DNA from: Leptospira bouyouniensis
Lineage (GTDB): Bacteria > Spirochaetota > Leptospiria > Leptospirales > Leptospiraceae
DNA length: 64,000 nt
NCBI RefSeq assembly: GCF_004769525.1
Contig: NZ_RQFT01000008.1
Span: forward strand, 1-64,000
Direction of reading: 5' to 3'
Both the position numbers and the translations under genes were made by a program. This document shows positions 1 through 8,617 of this stretch, in pieces; position 1 is the stretch's first letter, and every line of letters starts with the position of its first letter. The notes below the pieces were generated by a model. That model saw nothing but the letters and a program-made list of their open reading frames with translations, searched no databases and had not been told where the DNA came from.

Positions 1-200
1 CAGTTCGATTTGGGCGGGGATCTATACCTTCTTACTAGCCCAACTCCCTCCCCATCACTGTCACCATTCGGTTGCAAAAATTTCAAATATAAGCAATTGA
101 TAATACTACAGGGCAATCAACTGCCAAAATCATAATAAATTTCACTTGCAATTTCTTGAATGAATGTAAAAATTTCAGAATTCCGAATAGGAATTCCGTT
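1..200. other. Intergenic left edge
   Basis: No gene is supported here. The first 75 bases are richer in G and C than the surroundings and contain short G and C runs; the rest is A+T-rich leader. A ribosome-binding AGGAA lies about 8 bases before the start at 201. Confidence 0.5.
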
Positions 201-1229
201 ATGAAAAATCTAATCTTATTTATTGTCTTTTTATCACTCACATCTCCCTTATTTGCAATCAACACTGTCATTTTAAAAAATGGAAAAACAATCAAAGGAA
301 AAGTAACAGATCAAAATGAGAAAGGACTCACTGTCCAAACAAGTGAAGGTTCGCAAAACATTTCCAAATCACAAATCCTAAAAGTCATTTATAAAGATGT
401 AAGCGACCAAGAAGCAGAAAAAATTAGACTCGCGGAAGAAAAAAAACTAAAAGACAAAGAAGAAAAAGAAAGGGCTAAACTCGAGAAAGAAAAATTAATC
501 GCGGAAGCAAAGGAACAAAAACGCTTAGAAGAAGAAGCAAAGCTAGCTGAAAAACAAAGATTAGCCGAGGAATCTATCAAAGAATCTCAAGCGGAAAAAG
601 AAGCAAAAGCAGAAGCGGAATGGTTGGCAACAAGGCAACTTGGTCCATCACCGGCAGCAACAAAGTGCGGAGGTCGCTTAGCTTTGATTTGGCGATCTGC
701 CGTTTTACCGGGATGGGGTCATTACTGCGGAGGTAATACAACTTCAGCAGCTACTTATGGAGTATTGTTTTTTGGAACTCTCCTTTACACTCTTGGTCCT
801 CTTCATACTGAGGAAAAAAATGCGAAATCACATTATGATAACATGGTTTTATTCAACCAAATTGCGGGGCCAGGTACAAGATTCAATGCACAGAATATCA
901 GTTTACCATCAGAGTTTATCTTTGGATTTTTGGAAACATCAATCGCAGATGATTTGATTGTAAAAAGTAAAGACAATGCAAAAGAAGCGAATGCAAAATA
1001 TTTAGTCGGACTAGGTACTGTAGGAATTATCTATATCACAAATGTCATTCACGCATATATGATTGGTCGTGACCAATACCCAGAAAGACCAATCGTAAAA
1101 TCTGGTGGAAAACAATTTAAAGAAGGTTGGGATTTTGAAACCAGCTGGGACAAACCACAAACCATTACATCATACCGACCACCGATGAATTCTGTTTATG
1201 CAGAACTTCGTTATTCTATTCTTTTTTAA
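201..1229 (+). CDS. Exported coiled-coil protein with C-terminal DUF5683-like membrane domain
   Basis: The ATG at 201 is preferred over an in-frame start at 156 because it opens a clean signal peptide (MKNLILFIVFLSLTSPLFA) and has AGGAA just upstream. After the signal comes a short beta-like segment (VILKNGKTIKGKVT, about residues 23-36). A highly charged Lys/Glu/Ala coiled coil runs from about residue 70 to 145. The C-terminal half carries the LPGWGHYCGG motif followed by hydrophobic segments, as in DUF5683-type membrane proteins. The protein is probably envelope-anchored with the coiled coil in the periplasm. Its function is unknown. The lipoprotein gene 9 bases downstream is probably co-transcribed. 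Confidence 0.75.
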   Translation: MKNLILFIVFLSLTSPLFAINTVILKNGKTIKGKVTDQNEKGLTVQTSEGSQNISKSQILKVIYKDVSDQEAEKIRLAEEKKLKDKEEKERAKLEKEKLIAEAKEQKRLEEEAKLAEKQRLAEESIKESQAEKEAKAEAEWLATRQLGPSPAATKCGGRLALIWRSAVLPGWGHYCGGNTTSAATYGVLFFGTLLYTLGPLHTEEKNAKSHYDNMVLFNQIAGPGTRFNAQNISLPSEFIFGFLETSIADDLIVKSKDNAKEANAKYLVGLGTVGIIYITNVIHAYMIGRDQYPERPIVKSGGKQFKEGWDFETSWDKPQTITSYRPPMNSVYAELRYSILF

Positions 1230-1238
1230 GGAGATTTT

Positions 1239-2972
1239 ATGAAAAGAATCATTTTATTGATAATCCTATCTAGTTCATTATTCCAATGCCGAATATTTAA
1301 ACCTTCGAGCCTAGATCCAACGGAAGATTTAGGATCGTTGCAAGCCTTACTACGATTTTTAGCATTGGCCGATGCTTTTAATACACAAAGTCAAACCGTT
1401 ATATTTATGAAATTTACGGATGCTAACGGGACTCCTTATACTACTGGCAATATTGAATACTCCGTATTTAATGAAGCCGATGAAAATGGAATCCCGGTAT
1501 CTCCTTTTGGATCAACTGGAAATGTTCAGACTTATATATCGACTCCTGATTCCATTGGAAGGGCATTTCTATTTTTTAGCGAAAGAGGAATTGCGAATGT
1601 TACCCTTAAGGATGTAGGGAACAACTTAATTGGCTCCATCAACTTTAGAATTTATAATGGCATCACCAAACAATCATTTTCTGTCATAAGTCAAGTTGGT
1701 AATGCTCAATTCATATTAGAAGATTTGGCCAATTATCGCAACCGATTGGCTACCAATTTCACCTTCACACCACTTGGTTCTGCAAACGGGAGACAGTTTA
1801 TTTATTTAGAAGTACAAACGAATTATATAGCTCCAGACCAAAACACTTCCATCGGATACATTGCTTCGAGTGCCGATGGAGAAAATTATGACTTGGTGAC
1901 TCGAATTGATGGAGTCACGATTGAAAAAAACATTAGTTACGAAAAAATCCTAAAAATTTCTAAACCAGTTTTCAATGGATCAGCTTATGTTTTTTTCCTT
2001 TCGGAAGAAAAAAGAAATTATTCCCCTCCCAATACCTTTCAATCAAACTTCAATTTGGTCTTAAGTATCCCTGCTTTCTTTACACCCAGTGCCGCAACTG
2101 CCACTAATTTATCTTTAGATTCTAATCTATTTTTATTTCGACAAGATAACTTACCTTGGATGTATCCGGTGTTATATTTTGGAAATGGAAGATACATGAT
2201 CACACCAACATTGTATCCTGCGGTAGAAATAACTCCAATCCTATTAAATGCAGATTTCACAGTAAACCAAAATATGGTGAGTGCATTCAGTTGCAATCTA
2301 GCAGATTCCAATTTTAATGCAGTAGGATTTCAAATCGTCAATATTGGTGGCATAGAATATTTACAATGTCCAAGTTCTACATTACCATCGGCAACGATTA
2401 CTGTAAGAAGTATCGAAGCAAATACTTTAAACAATCGCCAAGTGAGTTTCAGTGGTTCTGGCACAAATTTCGAAACGTTTCCTTATTTCGTAAGGGGTAA
2501 GTTTGTGGCTACTTTTACAACAGCTCCAATCGGATTTACTTTTACCAATGATTCCGATTATTTACTTCCATCACCAACTATCACTAGAAATGGAACACTG
2601 ATTTCCGGGTTCAATTCGGCCATTAACAATGGCAATACAAGTTCCATCCTAAGGACTGTTAAAAGCTCTGCAAACGCTGATTATTTTATCTTATCAAATA
2701 ATCCAACTTTTGCGGCACCGACCGTTGAAATCTTCCGCAGTACGGATAGTCTTGGCAGTGTCATTCAGATTCCGACGATTCCAACAAATGTTAGTGAGTA
2801 TAGCACAATTATCACCAATGCAGAACAATTACAATCCTTCAATGGTTTATTAAATTATAGTTATGCAATTTCAACCTCCAATAATGTCGGCTCTTTTCCA
2901 GTTTATCTCACTCGCTTCACAAAAGGCGACGGGTCTTGGGAAGATCTACCAAAACTCATCAAAATTAGATAA
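1239..2972 (+). CDS. Hypothetical lipoprotein
   Basis: 577 residues with a typical short lipoprotein signal peptide; the likely lipidated residue is Cys17 in SLFQC. A strong AAGGAG site sits 7 bases before the ATG. The mature part is rich in Ser, Thr, Asn and aromatic residues and looks beta-rich, with no transmembrane helix and no domain I recognise. The cell-surface or periplasmic location is inferred from the lipobox. It follows the coiled-coil gene closely, so the pair is probably one transcript. No function can be assigned. Confidence 0.8.
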   Translation: MKRIILLIILSSSLFQCRIFKPSSLDPTEDLGSLQALLRFLALADAFNTQSQTVIFMKFTDANGTPYTTGNIEYSVFNEADENGIPVSPFGSTGNVQTYISTPDSIGRAFLFFSERGIANVTLKDVGNNLIGSINFRIYNGITKQSFSVISQVGNAQFILEDLANYRNRLATNFTFTPLGSANGRQFIYLEVQTNYIAPDQNTSIGYIASSADGENYDLVTRIDGVTIEKNISYEKILKISKPVFNGSAYVFFLSEEKRNYSPPNTFQSNFNLVLSIPAFFTPSAATATNLSLDSNLFLFRQDNLPWMYPVLYFGNGRYMITPTLYPAVEITPILLNADFTVNQNMVSAFSCNLADSNFNAVGFQIVNIGGIEYLQCPSSTLPSATITVRSIEANTLNNRQVSFSGSGTNFETFPYFVRGKFVATFTTAPIGFTFTNDSDYLLPSPTITRNGTLISGFNSAINNGNTSSILRTVKSSANADYFILSNNPTFAAPTVEIFRSTDSLGSVIQIPTIPTNVSEYSTIITNAEQLQSFNGLLNYSYAISTSNNVGSFPVYLTRFTKGDGSWEDLPKLIKIR

Positions 2973-3074
2973 AACAAAATAATCATTTTGCGATGAATTA
3001 ATATATGAAGCAAGATTAGTGATAAGATTTTTAAGGTCTATCTAGTTTGAAACATGATTTTATTTCTTCATGAC

Positions 3075-4007
3075 TCAATCGGAAATAGAAGTTGATCTAC
3101 CCACTAATTTGAATTCTTTAAGAAAGTTACCTATTAACAAATCATATTCTTCAGATACAGCATTCCTTTGGTTTAGTTTGAAGAATGAATTCTCAAAATA
3201 AAAAATCTTTTTAGAAGGTGTTTTCAGATTTTGAAAGATAGAATCCGATCCGTTTGGAGAAATAGTTTTCTCTTTTTTGTCATACAAAAGTAAAACCGGT
3301 TTTGAGATTAGTTTTGCTGTATTCTCTGGTGATACTTCATTCACAAGTAAATCCCCTCGTAACTCTGCAAAGGACAAACTGAGTGGTGTTAAAAACCGAA
3401 TCAAACGAGAATAGGAAATTGAATACTTCTGTTCCACATAGGAACGCATATCTTTAAAAGGTGAGTCAGCAATGATGAATCCATATTCATACTGACCGTC
3501 AGCAAACTGTAAGGCAGTCGCAGCACCTAAATTCACCCCAAAGATACCGATCTGATCTTCGGGTGTATTGTCAATTTCTGAAAAGTATTCTACTGCCCTC
3601 TCCAAATCCATTTTTTCATGGAAACCATAAGTAGAATATTTTCCATCACTTTCGCCATGTGCGCGTGCATCATACACGAAGAGACTACAACCCCGTTTCC
3701 AAAATATGGGTGCATATGGTAACATTTGGTATTTTGATTCTGAAATTCCATGTAACAGGATAATACCACAATTTTGTTTTTTAGAATGTTTAAAATACCA
3801 ACCCCTTAAACGTATTGTTCCATTTTGAAACCGAATCGATTCAGGTTTGGGCAAACTAAAATCTGAAAACGTAAGTTGTTTTTTAAAATCACCTTCGTCT
3901 ACTAAAGAAGGTATGGAAGGAGTCAAGATTTGTGCAGATAAAAAATATGAAGCAACTAGCATTAATAAGGCGGTAATTAAAAAGAACAAAGAAAGTGATT
4001 TTTTCAT
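3075..4007 (-). CDS. Alpha/beta-hydrolase-fold protein lacking the catalytic triad
   Basis: The start at 4007 is chosen because it begins a hydrophobic signal/anchor (MKKSLSLFFLITALLML); an in-frame ATG at 4142 would add 45 non-hydrophobic residues and neither start has a clear Shine-Dalgarno site. The fold is clear: GIILLHGISE (81-90), DARAHGESDG (113-122) and the nucleophile elbow at 157-161. The elbow reads G-V-N-L-G, with Asn159 where the catalytic Ser belongs. The C-terminal region expected to hold the catalytic His (SFFKLNQRN) has none, and the acidic turn reads YDKKEKTIS. This therefore looks like a membrane-anchored pseudo-hydrolase, possibly a binding protein. The gene is divergent from and close to 4134. 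Confidence 0.7.
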   Translation of the reverse strand: MKKSLSLFFLITALLMLVASYFLSAQILTPSIPSLVDEGDFKKQLTFSDFSLPKPESIRFQNGTIRLRGWYFKHSKKQNCGIILLHGISESKYQMLPYAPIFWKRGCSLFVYDARAHGESDGKYSTYGFHEKMDLERAVEYFSEIDNTPEDQIGIFGVNLGAATALQFADGQYEYGFIIADSPFKDMRSYVEQKYSISYSRLIRFLTPLSLSFAELRGDLLVNEVSPENTAKLISKPVLLLYDKKEKTISPNGSDSIFQNLKTPSKKIFYFENSFFKLNQRNAVSEEYDLLIGNFLKEFKLVGRSTSISD

Positions 4008-4133
4008 GAACGAGTGCCTAGGAGGAAAATCTAGGAATCCTGGATAGTGGAAAGCGAATTTTTCAAAATCTCTTAATTTAAACCGAAAAAGAATTGCTCT
4101 CTTATCAACTTTACTTTCATCTTTAGAAAGTCT

Positions 4134-4751
4134 ATGAAACATTATTTAACGTTTATCTCCCTCATTTTATCAGTGTTTTCGGCAAACTGCCGGACCATGG
4201 ATGCCGCCATCCAATACCCAGAATCTGGGAAATCCAATTTAGGGATCACCAAGGTGGCTGTGCTCATTTTCGACATAGAAGAAGCAAAATGGGGAGACGA
4301 ATTTACAGATGCAGTTTCTTTACAAATCGCAAAATCTCTTCCCTTTAAAGTCATAGAAAGGGAACAACTTTCAAAAGTAGTAAACGAACAAAGTTTTTCA
4401 AAAACCGGCATTATCGATACACAAACTGCCGTTAGACTTGGGAAAGTATTGGGTGTTGATGCACTTGTTTTCGGAAGGGGCTCCGCTTTAAAAAAATTTG
4501 ATGAGAAAGGGAAACTTATTCCCAACCTAGTTGATACTGTCTCTTTAAAAATTGTTCACATCGAATCTGGACAAGTGATTGTCAATGCGAGAAAAAAACC
4601 AGGAGCCGATTGGACTATGGCTCGTATCCTCCAATATAGTCTTGGTTTTGGATTTATTTGGAGTCGCGATGATATTTTAATTGCAACTAGTCAATATGAC
4701 TTTGTAGCAGAAAGTTTGGTTGATCGAATTGTAAGTGAGCTAAATAAATAA
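4134..4751 (+). CDS. CsgG-like lipoprotein
   Basis: 205 residues with a lipoprotein signal ending in FSANC (Cys19). The core reads KVAVLIFDIEEAKWGDEFTDA, then SLQIAKSLPFKVIERE, and then GKVLGVDALVFGRGSA. This is the layout of the CsgG/TolB-N-like fold found in curli-secretion and other envelope lipoproteins: an AVLxF strand, a helix, an 'IER' strand and a 'GVDALVxG' strand. It is short for a full CsgG secretion channel, so it is better called CsgG-like than a curli exporter. No curli genes are visible nearby. A periplasmic-face, lipid-anchored location is inferred. Confidence 0.65.
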   Translation: MKHYLTFISLILSVFSANCRTMDAAIQYPESGKSNLGITKVAVLIFDIEEAKWGDEFTDAVSLQIAKSLPFKVIEREQLSKVVNEQSFSKTGIIDTQTAVRLGKVLGVDALVFGRGSALKKFDEKGKLIPNLVDTVSLKIVHIESGQVIVNARKKPGADWTMARILQYSLGFGFIWSRDDILIATSQYDFVAESLVDRIVSELNK

Positions 4752-4815
4752 AAGAGTAGATATGCTTCAAGTTGGCAAATCTCAAAAACATTATTTCAAT
4801 CATAAGGAGTCATGA

Positions 4816-5286
4816 ATGAAAATTAACATTGGAATTCCCGAAGAAGAACGAAGTGCTATTTCCGAGTCTTTAAAGAAACTATTAGCAGATACATATACCT
4901 TGTATCAAAAAACGCATAGTTACCATTGGAATGTCACTGGACCTATGTTCCAAACTTTACACTTACTTTTTATGACACAATATACTGAACTCTGGAATGC
5001 GATTGATCCAATTGCAGAAAGAATTCGATCCCTTGGATACTATGCTCCTATGGGTGGTTGGGAATTTGCAAAGTATTCCAGCATCTCCGAAGACAAAGAA
5101 GTACCCAAAGCAAAAGATATGATCAAAAATTTGGTAGAAGGGAATGAAGCGGTCATACGAACTGCACGTGCTGCTTATGCACCATCCGAAAAAGGCAATG
5201 ACCAAGCAACACTTGATCTATTAACGCAAAGATTAGATATCCATGAAAAAACAGCTTGGATGTTACGTTCCTTACTCGAGGAATAA
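4816..5286 (+). CDS. dps: Dps-family ferritin-like protein
   Basis: 156 residues, the usual Dps length, with AAGGAG 9 bases before the start. Dps proteins form dodecameric cages that oxidise and store iron and protect DNA under stress. The first-helix signature HSYHWNVTG is present, giving His37 as a ferroxidase ligand, followed by His49 and the DPIAERI motif (Asp64, Glu68). The position that is Asp67 in E. coli Dps, and acidic in most relatives, is Met53 here (LHLLFM), so the ferroxidase centre lacks one expected ligand. There is no Lys-rich N-terminal tail. A strong hairpin follows the stop. Probably monocistronic. Confidence 0.9.
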   Translation: MKINIGIPEEERSAISESLKKLLADTYTLYQKTHSYHWNVTGPMFQTLHLLFMTQYTELWNAIDPIAERIRSLGYYAPMGGWEFAKYSSISEDKEVPKAKDMIKNLVEGNEAVIRTARAAYAPSEKGNDQATLDLLTQRLDIHEKTAWMLRSLLEE

Positions 5287-5301
5287 AAAAAATTCTACTT
5301 A

Positions 5302-5330
5302 GAACAGTAACCGATTCTAGGTTACTGTTC
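5302..5330. terminator. Hairpin between convergent genes
   Basis: A perfect 11-base inverted repeat (GAACAGTAACC / GGTTACTGTTC) with a 7-base loop sits between the 3' ends of dps and the minus-strand hydrolase. Read on the minus strand it is followed within about 8 bases by a run of eight T, so it best fits a terminator for the hydrolase; on the plus strand the U-tract is poor. Confidence 0.65.
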
Positions 5331-5394
5331 ATAAAACAAGAAATCGAAATAAATGAAAGCGCGAACTTAACTTTAGTTTATAACGTTCACCAGA

Positions 5395-6186
5395 TTAATT
5401 TTTATCTAACCAATTTTTTAAAATTTTCAAATATTCTTCTTGGTGGGTAAAATGTATATAGTGCCCACCTCCTTGAATCGTAATCTTTTGGTTATTTGGG
5501 AACATTCGATCCATAATATCAAAATCTGTGTTTTTTATGTATTCTGAATTTCCACCTAACAAAAACAAAACTTTCGCTTCAGATGTTTGATTTAAATCAA
5601 ACACATCATCGAAGACTCGCCTTGCATGGTTTAATCCAGTTACATTTAATTTCCATCGATACAAACCATTTTCATTTCGTTCTAAACTCATTTGCAAAAA
5701 TTGTCTAATGAATGTATCGGGAACAAATTTTGCCATTTCAGAATCGATTTGATTTCGGGAAGAAAATCCATCCAAAGGGAATGACATCGAATTAATTTCG
5801 TTATCGTAAGCAAATGGATAAGATCTAGGTGATATATCTTGGATGATAAGTTTTTTTAGAATTCCAGGATGAGTTAAATCAAAGTACATCCCTACAAGAC
5901 CACCCATTGAGTGTCCTAATAGTAATGGAGATTTGATATGATTCTGAAGAATGAATTCTTCTAGATCCTGGGACATTAATGGGATAGAATGTTCATCGCT
6001 ATGTGGTGAATCACCATGGTTTCTTGCATCAAGCGTATATACGTTTCCAAATTCAGACAAAAATTTTGCGACGGTAACCCAGTTTTTTAAGGATCCAAAC
6101 AACCCATGTAAGATAATCATATCCCCAATGGACTGTTGATTCGGATTTGGATTTTGAAATGGATAGAGTTTGTAGTTTAGTTTCAC
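5395..6186 (-). CDS. Alpha/beta hydrolase, YbfF/ABHD11-type esterase
   Basis: 263 residues, cytosolic, from a GTG start with a strong AGGAAGGA site just before it. Motifs in order: oxyanion-hole IILHGLFGS, DARNHGDSP, the nucleophile elbow LLGHSMGGL, and a C-terminal GGGHYIHF supplying the catalytic His. This matches the YbfF/ABHD11 branch of small acyl-ester hydrolases; substrate unknown. Unlike the hydrolase-fold protein at 3075-4007, its catalytic residues are intact. The 34-base gap to the SH3 gene upstream permits co-transcription. Confidence 0.85.
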   Translation of the reverse strand: MKLNYKLYPFQNPNPNQQSIGDMIILHGLFGSLKNWVTVAKFLSEFGNVYTLDARNHGDSPHSDEHSIPLMSQDLEEFILQNHIKSPLLLGHSMGGLVGMYFDLTHPGILKKLIIQDISPRSYPFAYDNEINSMSFPLDGFSSRNQIDSEMAKFVPDTFIRQFLQMSLERNENGLYRWKLNVTGLNHARRVFDDVFDLNQTSEAKVLFLLGGNSEYIKNTDFDIMDRMFPNNQKITIQGGGHYIHFTHQEEYLKILKNWLDKN

Positions 6187-6220
6187 AAATCCTTCCTATA
6201 GAGTCAGTGTTGCTATTTAA

Positions 6221-7261
6221 CTAACGAAAACATTCTTTTTTAAGAATTTGTAAATGTGGTAAGATTTGTTTTTTTTCTCTTGGACCAATTTCTGATGTAT
6301 ATCGAATCATTTGGTTGATTTCTGATTTAATCCCATCACTAACAGGTTGAAAACAAGGGATAGAATCTGGATCCTTTGTCATAACACTTAATTCTTTTAC
6401 TAAATCCTTAGTATATAGAGTTACATAATTTCCAGTGGGAAAAAGATACAAATAACGTAATTTCCCTTTTCTTAGCTCTTCTAGACGGCAACGTAATTCC
6501 ACACCACAATCAAGAGAAGGCATACTCTCTGTTGCAAGATATCCTGCGTAATCTGAGTGTTTTGTTTTCGGATAAGATTCAAGTAACTTCCAGAAATAAT
6601 TAGAATCTACATAATATTTCCCAGACGTATAATCATATAATAACTTTGTTTGGTGGCGTTTTAGAAATTCTAATGTGTTTGGATCATTGTCTGGTTTGAC
6701 GCCTTTTTCATTCATTAGATCAACAGTTTTTTTTAAGAAAAAACCAGCCTTGGCACGAATGAAGATAAACTCATCACCAGTATATTTTCCAGTTGAAGAA
6801 ATGGAAAATATCGTATCTGTAATCTCTTGTTTTGTCAAAAAATCAACATGTTTTGCAAGGATCATTCTCTCTGCTTCGAAGAGTAAAGTTGACAAGTATT
6901 GTTTGGGAGGTACAGAACGTACAACAGAACGTTTGATAAACCCGGATAGTCCGTCTATCAATTTGATTGGTATCCAATCTTCTTTTGGACTTTCGAGGGA
7001 ATCTTTGTCAAAACGAACAGGTTCCCCAAATTTCAATTTTCGCAAAACATCACTTTTCTCATCTGCAAACAAATGCAAATTAAGCCCAATTACAGGGATC
7101 ACAATTTCAGATTGTAAATCTCGTTTTAATATTTCTGATGGTTTGGATTGTTTTGGTTTGGTTTGAAACTTAGGTTCAGAAAGAAGAGGAGATACAAATA
7201 CAATGAAAATTAAAAAGGATCGAAAAAATAACAAGGAACGTCGAAAGGAATCATAAATCAT
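6221..7261 (-). CDS. Exported protein with bacterial SH3-like domain
   Basis: The ATG at 7261 is chosen: it opens a signal peptide (RRSLLFFRSFLIFIVFVSPLLS) and has GAAGGG about 6 bases upstream. Longer in-frame starts would run into the aminotransferase gene. The region after the signal (about residues 45-105, from IPVIGLNLHLF to SGFIKRSVVR) reads like an SH3b domain of the kind that binds peptidoglycan. The remaining 240 residues are alpha-rich and unrecognised, with several cysteines in SLDCGVELRCRLEELRKG. A periplasmic envelope role is inferred only. Confidence 0.65.
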   Translation of the reverse strand: MIYDSFRRSLLFFRSFLIFIVFVSPLLSEPKFQTKPKQSKPSEILKRDLQSEIVIPVIGLNLHLFADEKSDVLRKLKFGEPVRFDKDSLESPKEDWIPIKLIDGLSGFIKRSVVRSVPPKQYLSTLLFEAERMILAKHVDFLTKQEITDTIFSISSTGKYTGDEFIFIRAKAGFFLKKTVDLMNEKGVKPDNDPNTLEFLKRHQTKLLYDYTSGKYYVDSNYFWKLLESYPKTKHSDYAGYLATESMPSLDCGVELRCRLEELRKGKLRYLYLFPTGNYVTLYTKDLVKELSVMTKDPDSIPCFQPVSDGIKSEINQMIRYTSEIGPREKKQILPHLQILKKECFR

Positions 7262-7391
7262 AAAATTTCCCTTCATTGAAATATGATGGGATTCACCAAA
7301 TGATTTCAGAAGTTTGAAATTCATTTTTGATAACAATCGATCAAACTTTGTCCCTCTACCAAGATTTTTTAGTAAAGGGACAGGTTTCATC

Positions 7392-8609
7392 TTATTTTTG
7401 TAAATCCAAAACCATTTGTTTGATACGTGCGACACCTTTTTCGATGTCTTTTTCACCTAACGCATAAGACAAACGTATGGCTTTGTCATCTCCAAAAGCA
7501 ATTCCTGGTACAGCTGCCACATTGTATTTGTCGAGAAGGACATCACAAAATAATTTAGAATACGAAGTTTCTTTTTTCTCTGCTAGAAGTCGTTTGAAAC
7601 CAGGCATTTCATAAACACCAGTCATGTAAGGGAATGCATAAAAAGCTCCTTCTGGCATACGGCATTCCACACCAGGGATCTCACGAAGGAGTCCTACGAT
7701 GAGTTTGCGACGTGTGTCAAAGGCCTTTAACATTTCTGCCACTGGAGTTTGGTCACCTGAAAGAGCTGCCTCTGCCGCCGCTTGCGAAATAGAAGAAGCA
7801 TTACTTGTTGATTGGCCTTGCATAGTGTCCATGTTTTTGACAATCTCTGGATTACCAGCCCCGTATCCAATCCTCCATCCTGTCATAGAGTATGCTTTCG
7901 ATACCCCATTTATCACAAAGGTTTTTTCCTTCATCTTTTCCGAGATCATGGCAGGGTTTACAAATTCCAATCCATCATAAATAATTTTTTCATAGATATC
8001 ATCCGAAACAGTGATGATATCTTTTGGCTCCAAAACCTTTACGAGAGCTTCCACATCCGAACGAGTGTAAGCTGCTCCTGTAGGGTTAGAAGGTGAATTA
8101 AAGATAAACACTTTTGTTTTTGGAGTAATTGCTTTTTCCAATTGTTCCGGAGTGATTTTAAATCCACTCGAAATGTCTGTTGCCACAATGACAGGTGTCC
8201 CTTCTGCTAATCGAACGATGTCCGCATAACTTACCCAATACGGTGCAGGGATAATCACTTCATCACCAGGGTTGAGCGTAGCCATAAAAAAATTATAGAG
8301 TACTTGTTTTCCTCCAGTCCCTACAATAATTTGATTTTTCTCATACTTGAGTCCATTTTCTGTTTCAAACTTTTTGATGATGGCTTCTTTAAGAGAGACA
8401 GTTCCACTTACGGGAGTGTACTTTGTTTTCCCTTGGTCCATTGCTTTTTTAGCAGCTTCTTTGATATGAGTTGGCGTATCAAAGTCAGGTTCCCCTGCTC
8501 CAAATCCAACTACATCAAGTCCACTCGCTTTCAATTGATTGGCTTTCGCTGTGATCGCGAGAGTGGGAGAAGGTTCTACGACATCAAGTCGTTTTGCTAC
8601 AAGTTTCAT
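7392..8609 (-). CDS. Pyridoxal-phosphate aminotransferase, aspartate type (class I)
   Basis: 405 residues, typical length, ATG preceded by AGAGGA. It transfers amino groups between aspartate (or an aromatic amino acid) and 2-oxoglutarate in the cytosol. Visible residues: GAGEPDFDTP (substrate loop, about 38-46), NPTG (Asn175), SDDIYE (Asp203), SKAYSMTGWRIGYG with the PLP-binding Lys238, and a late RLSYA substrate-carboxylate Arg. This is the subgroup I-gamma pattern found in many bacteria. It starts 8 bases after the XPB helicase stop, so the two are probably one transcript. Exact substrate choice cannot be read from sequence. Confidence 0.88.
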   Translation of the reverse strand: MKLVAKRLDVVEPSPTLAITAKANQLKASGLDVVGFGAGEPDFDTPTHIKEAAKKAMDQGKTKYTPVSGTVSLKEAIIKKFETENGLKYEKNQIIVGTGGKQVLYNFFMATLNPGDEVIIPAPYWVSYADIVRLAEGTPVIVATDISSGFKITPEQLEKAITPKTKVFIFNSPSNPTGAAYTRSDVEALVKVLEPKDIITVSDDIYEKIIYDGLEFVNPAMISEKMKEKTFVINGVSKAYSMTGWRIGYGAGNPEIVKNMDTMQGQSTSNASSISQAAAEAALSGDQTPVAEMLKAFDTRRKLIVGLLREIPGVECRMPEGAFYAFPYMTGVYEMPGFKRLLAEKKETSYSKLFCDVLLDKYNVAAVPGIAFGDDKAIRLSYALGEKDIEKGVARIKQMVLDLQK

Positions 8610-8617
8610 TTTGTCCT

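Noticed and set aside
389..580. Minus-strand reading frame opposite the coiled-coil gene
   Set aside because: Ser/Phe-rich mirror of the Lys/Glu repeat coding on the plus strand; no ribosome site or family.
4134..4751. Curli secretion channel
   Set aside because: Protein is too short for CsgG and no curli subunit or accessory genes are present; kept as CsgG-like only.
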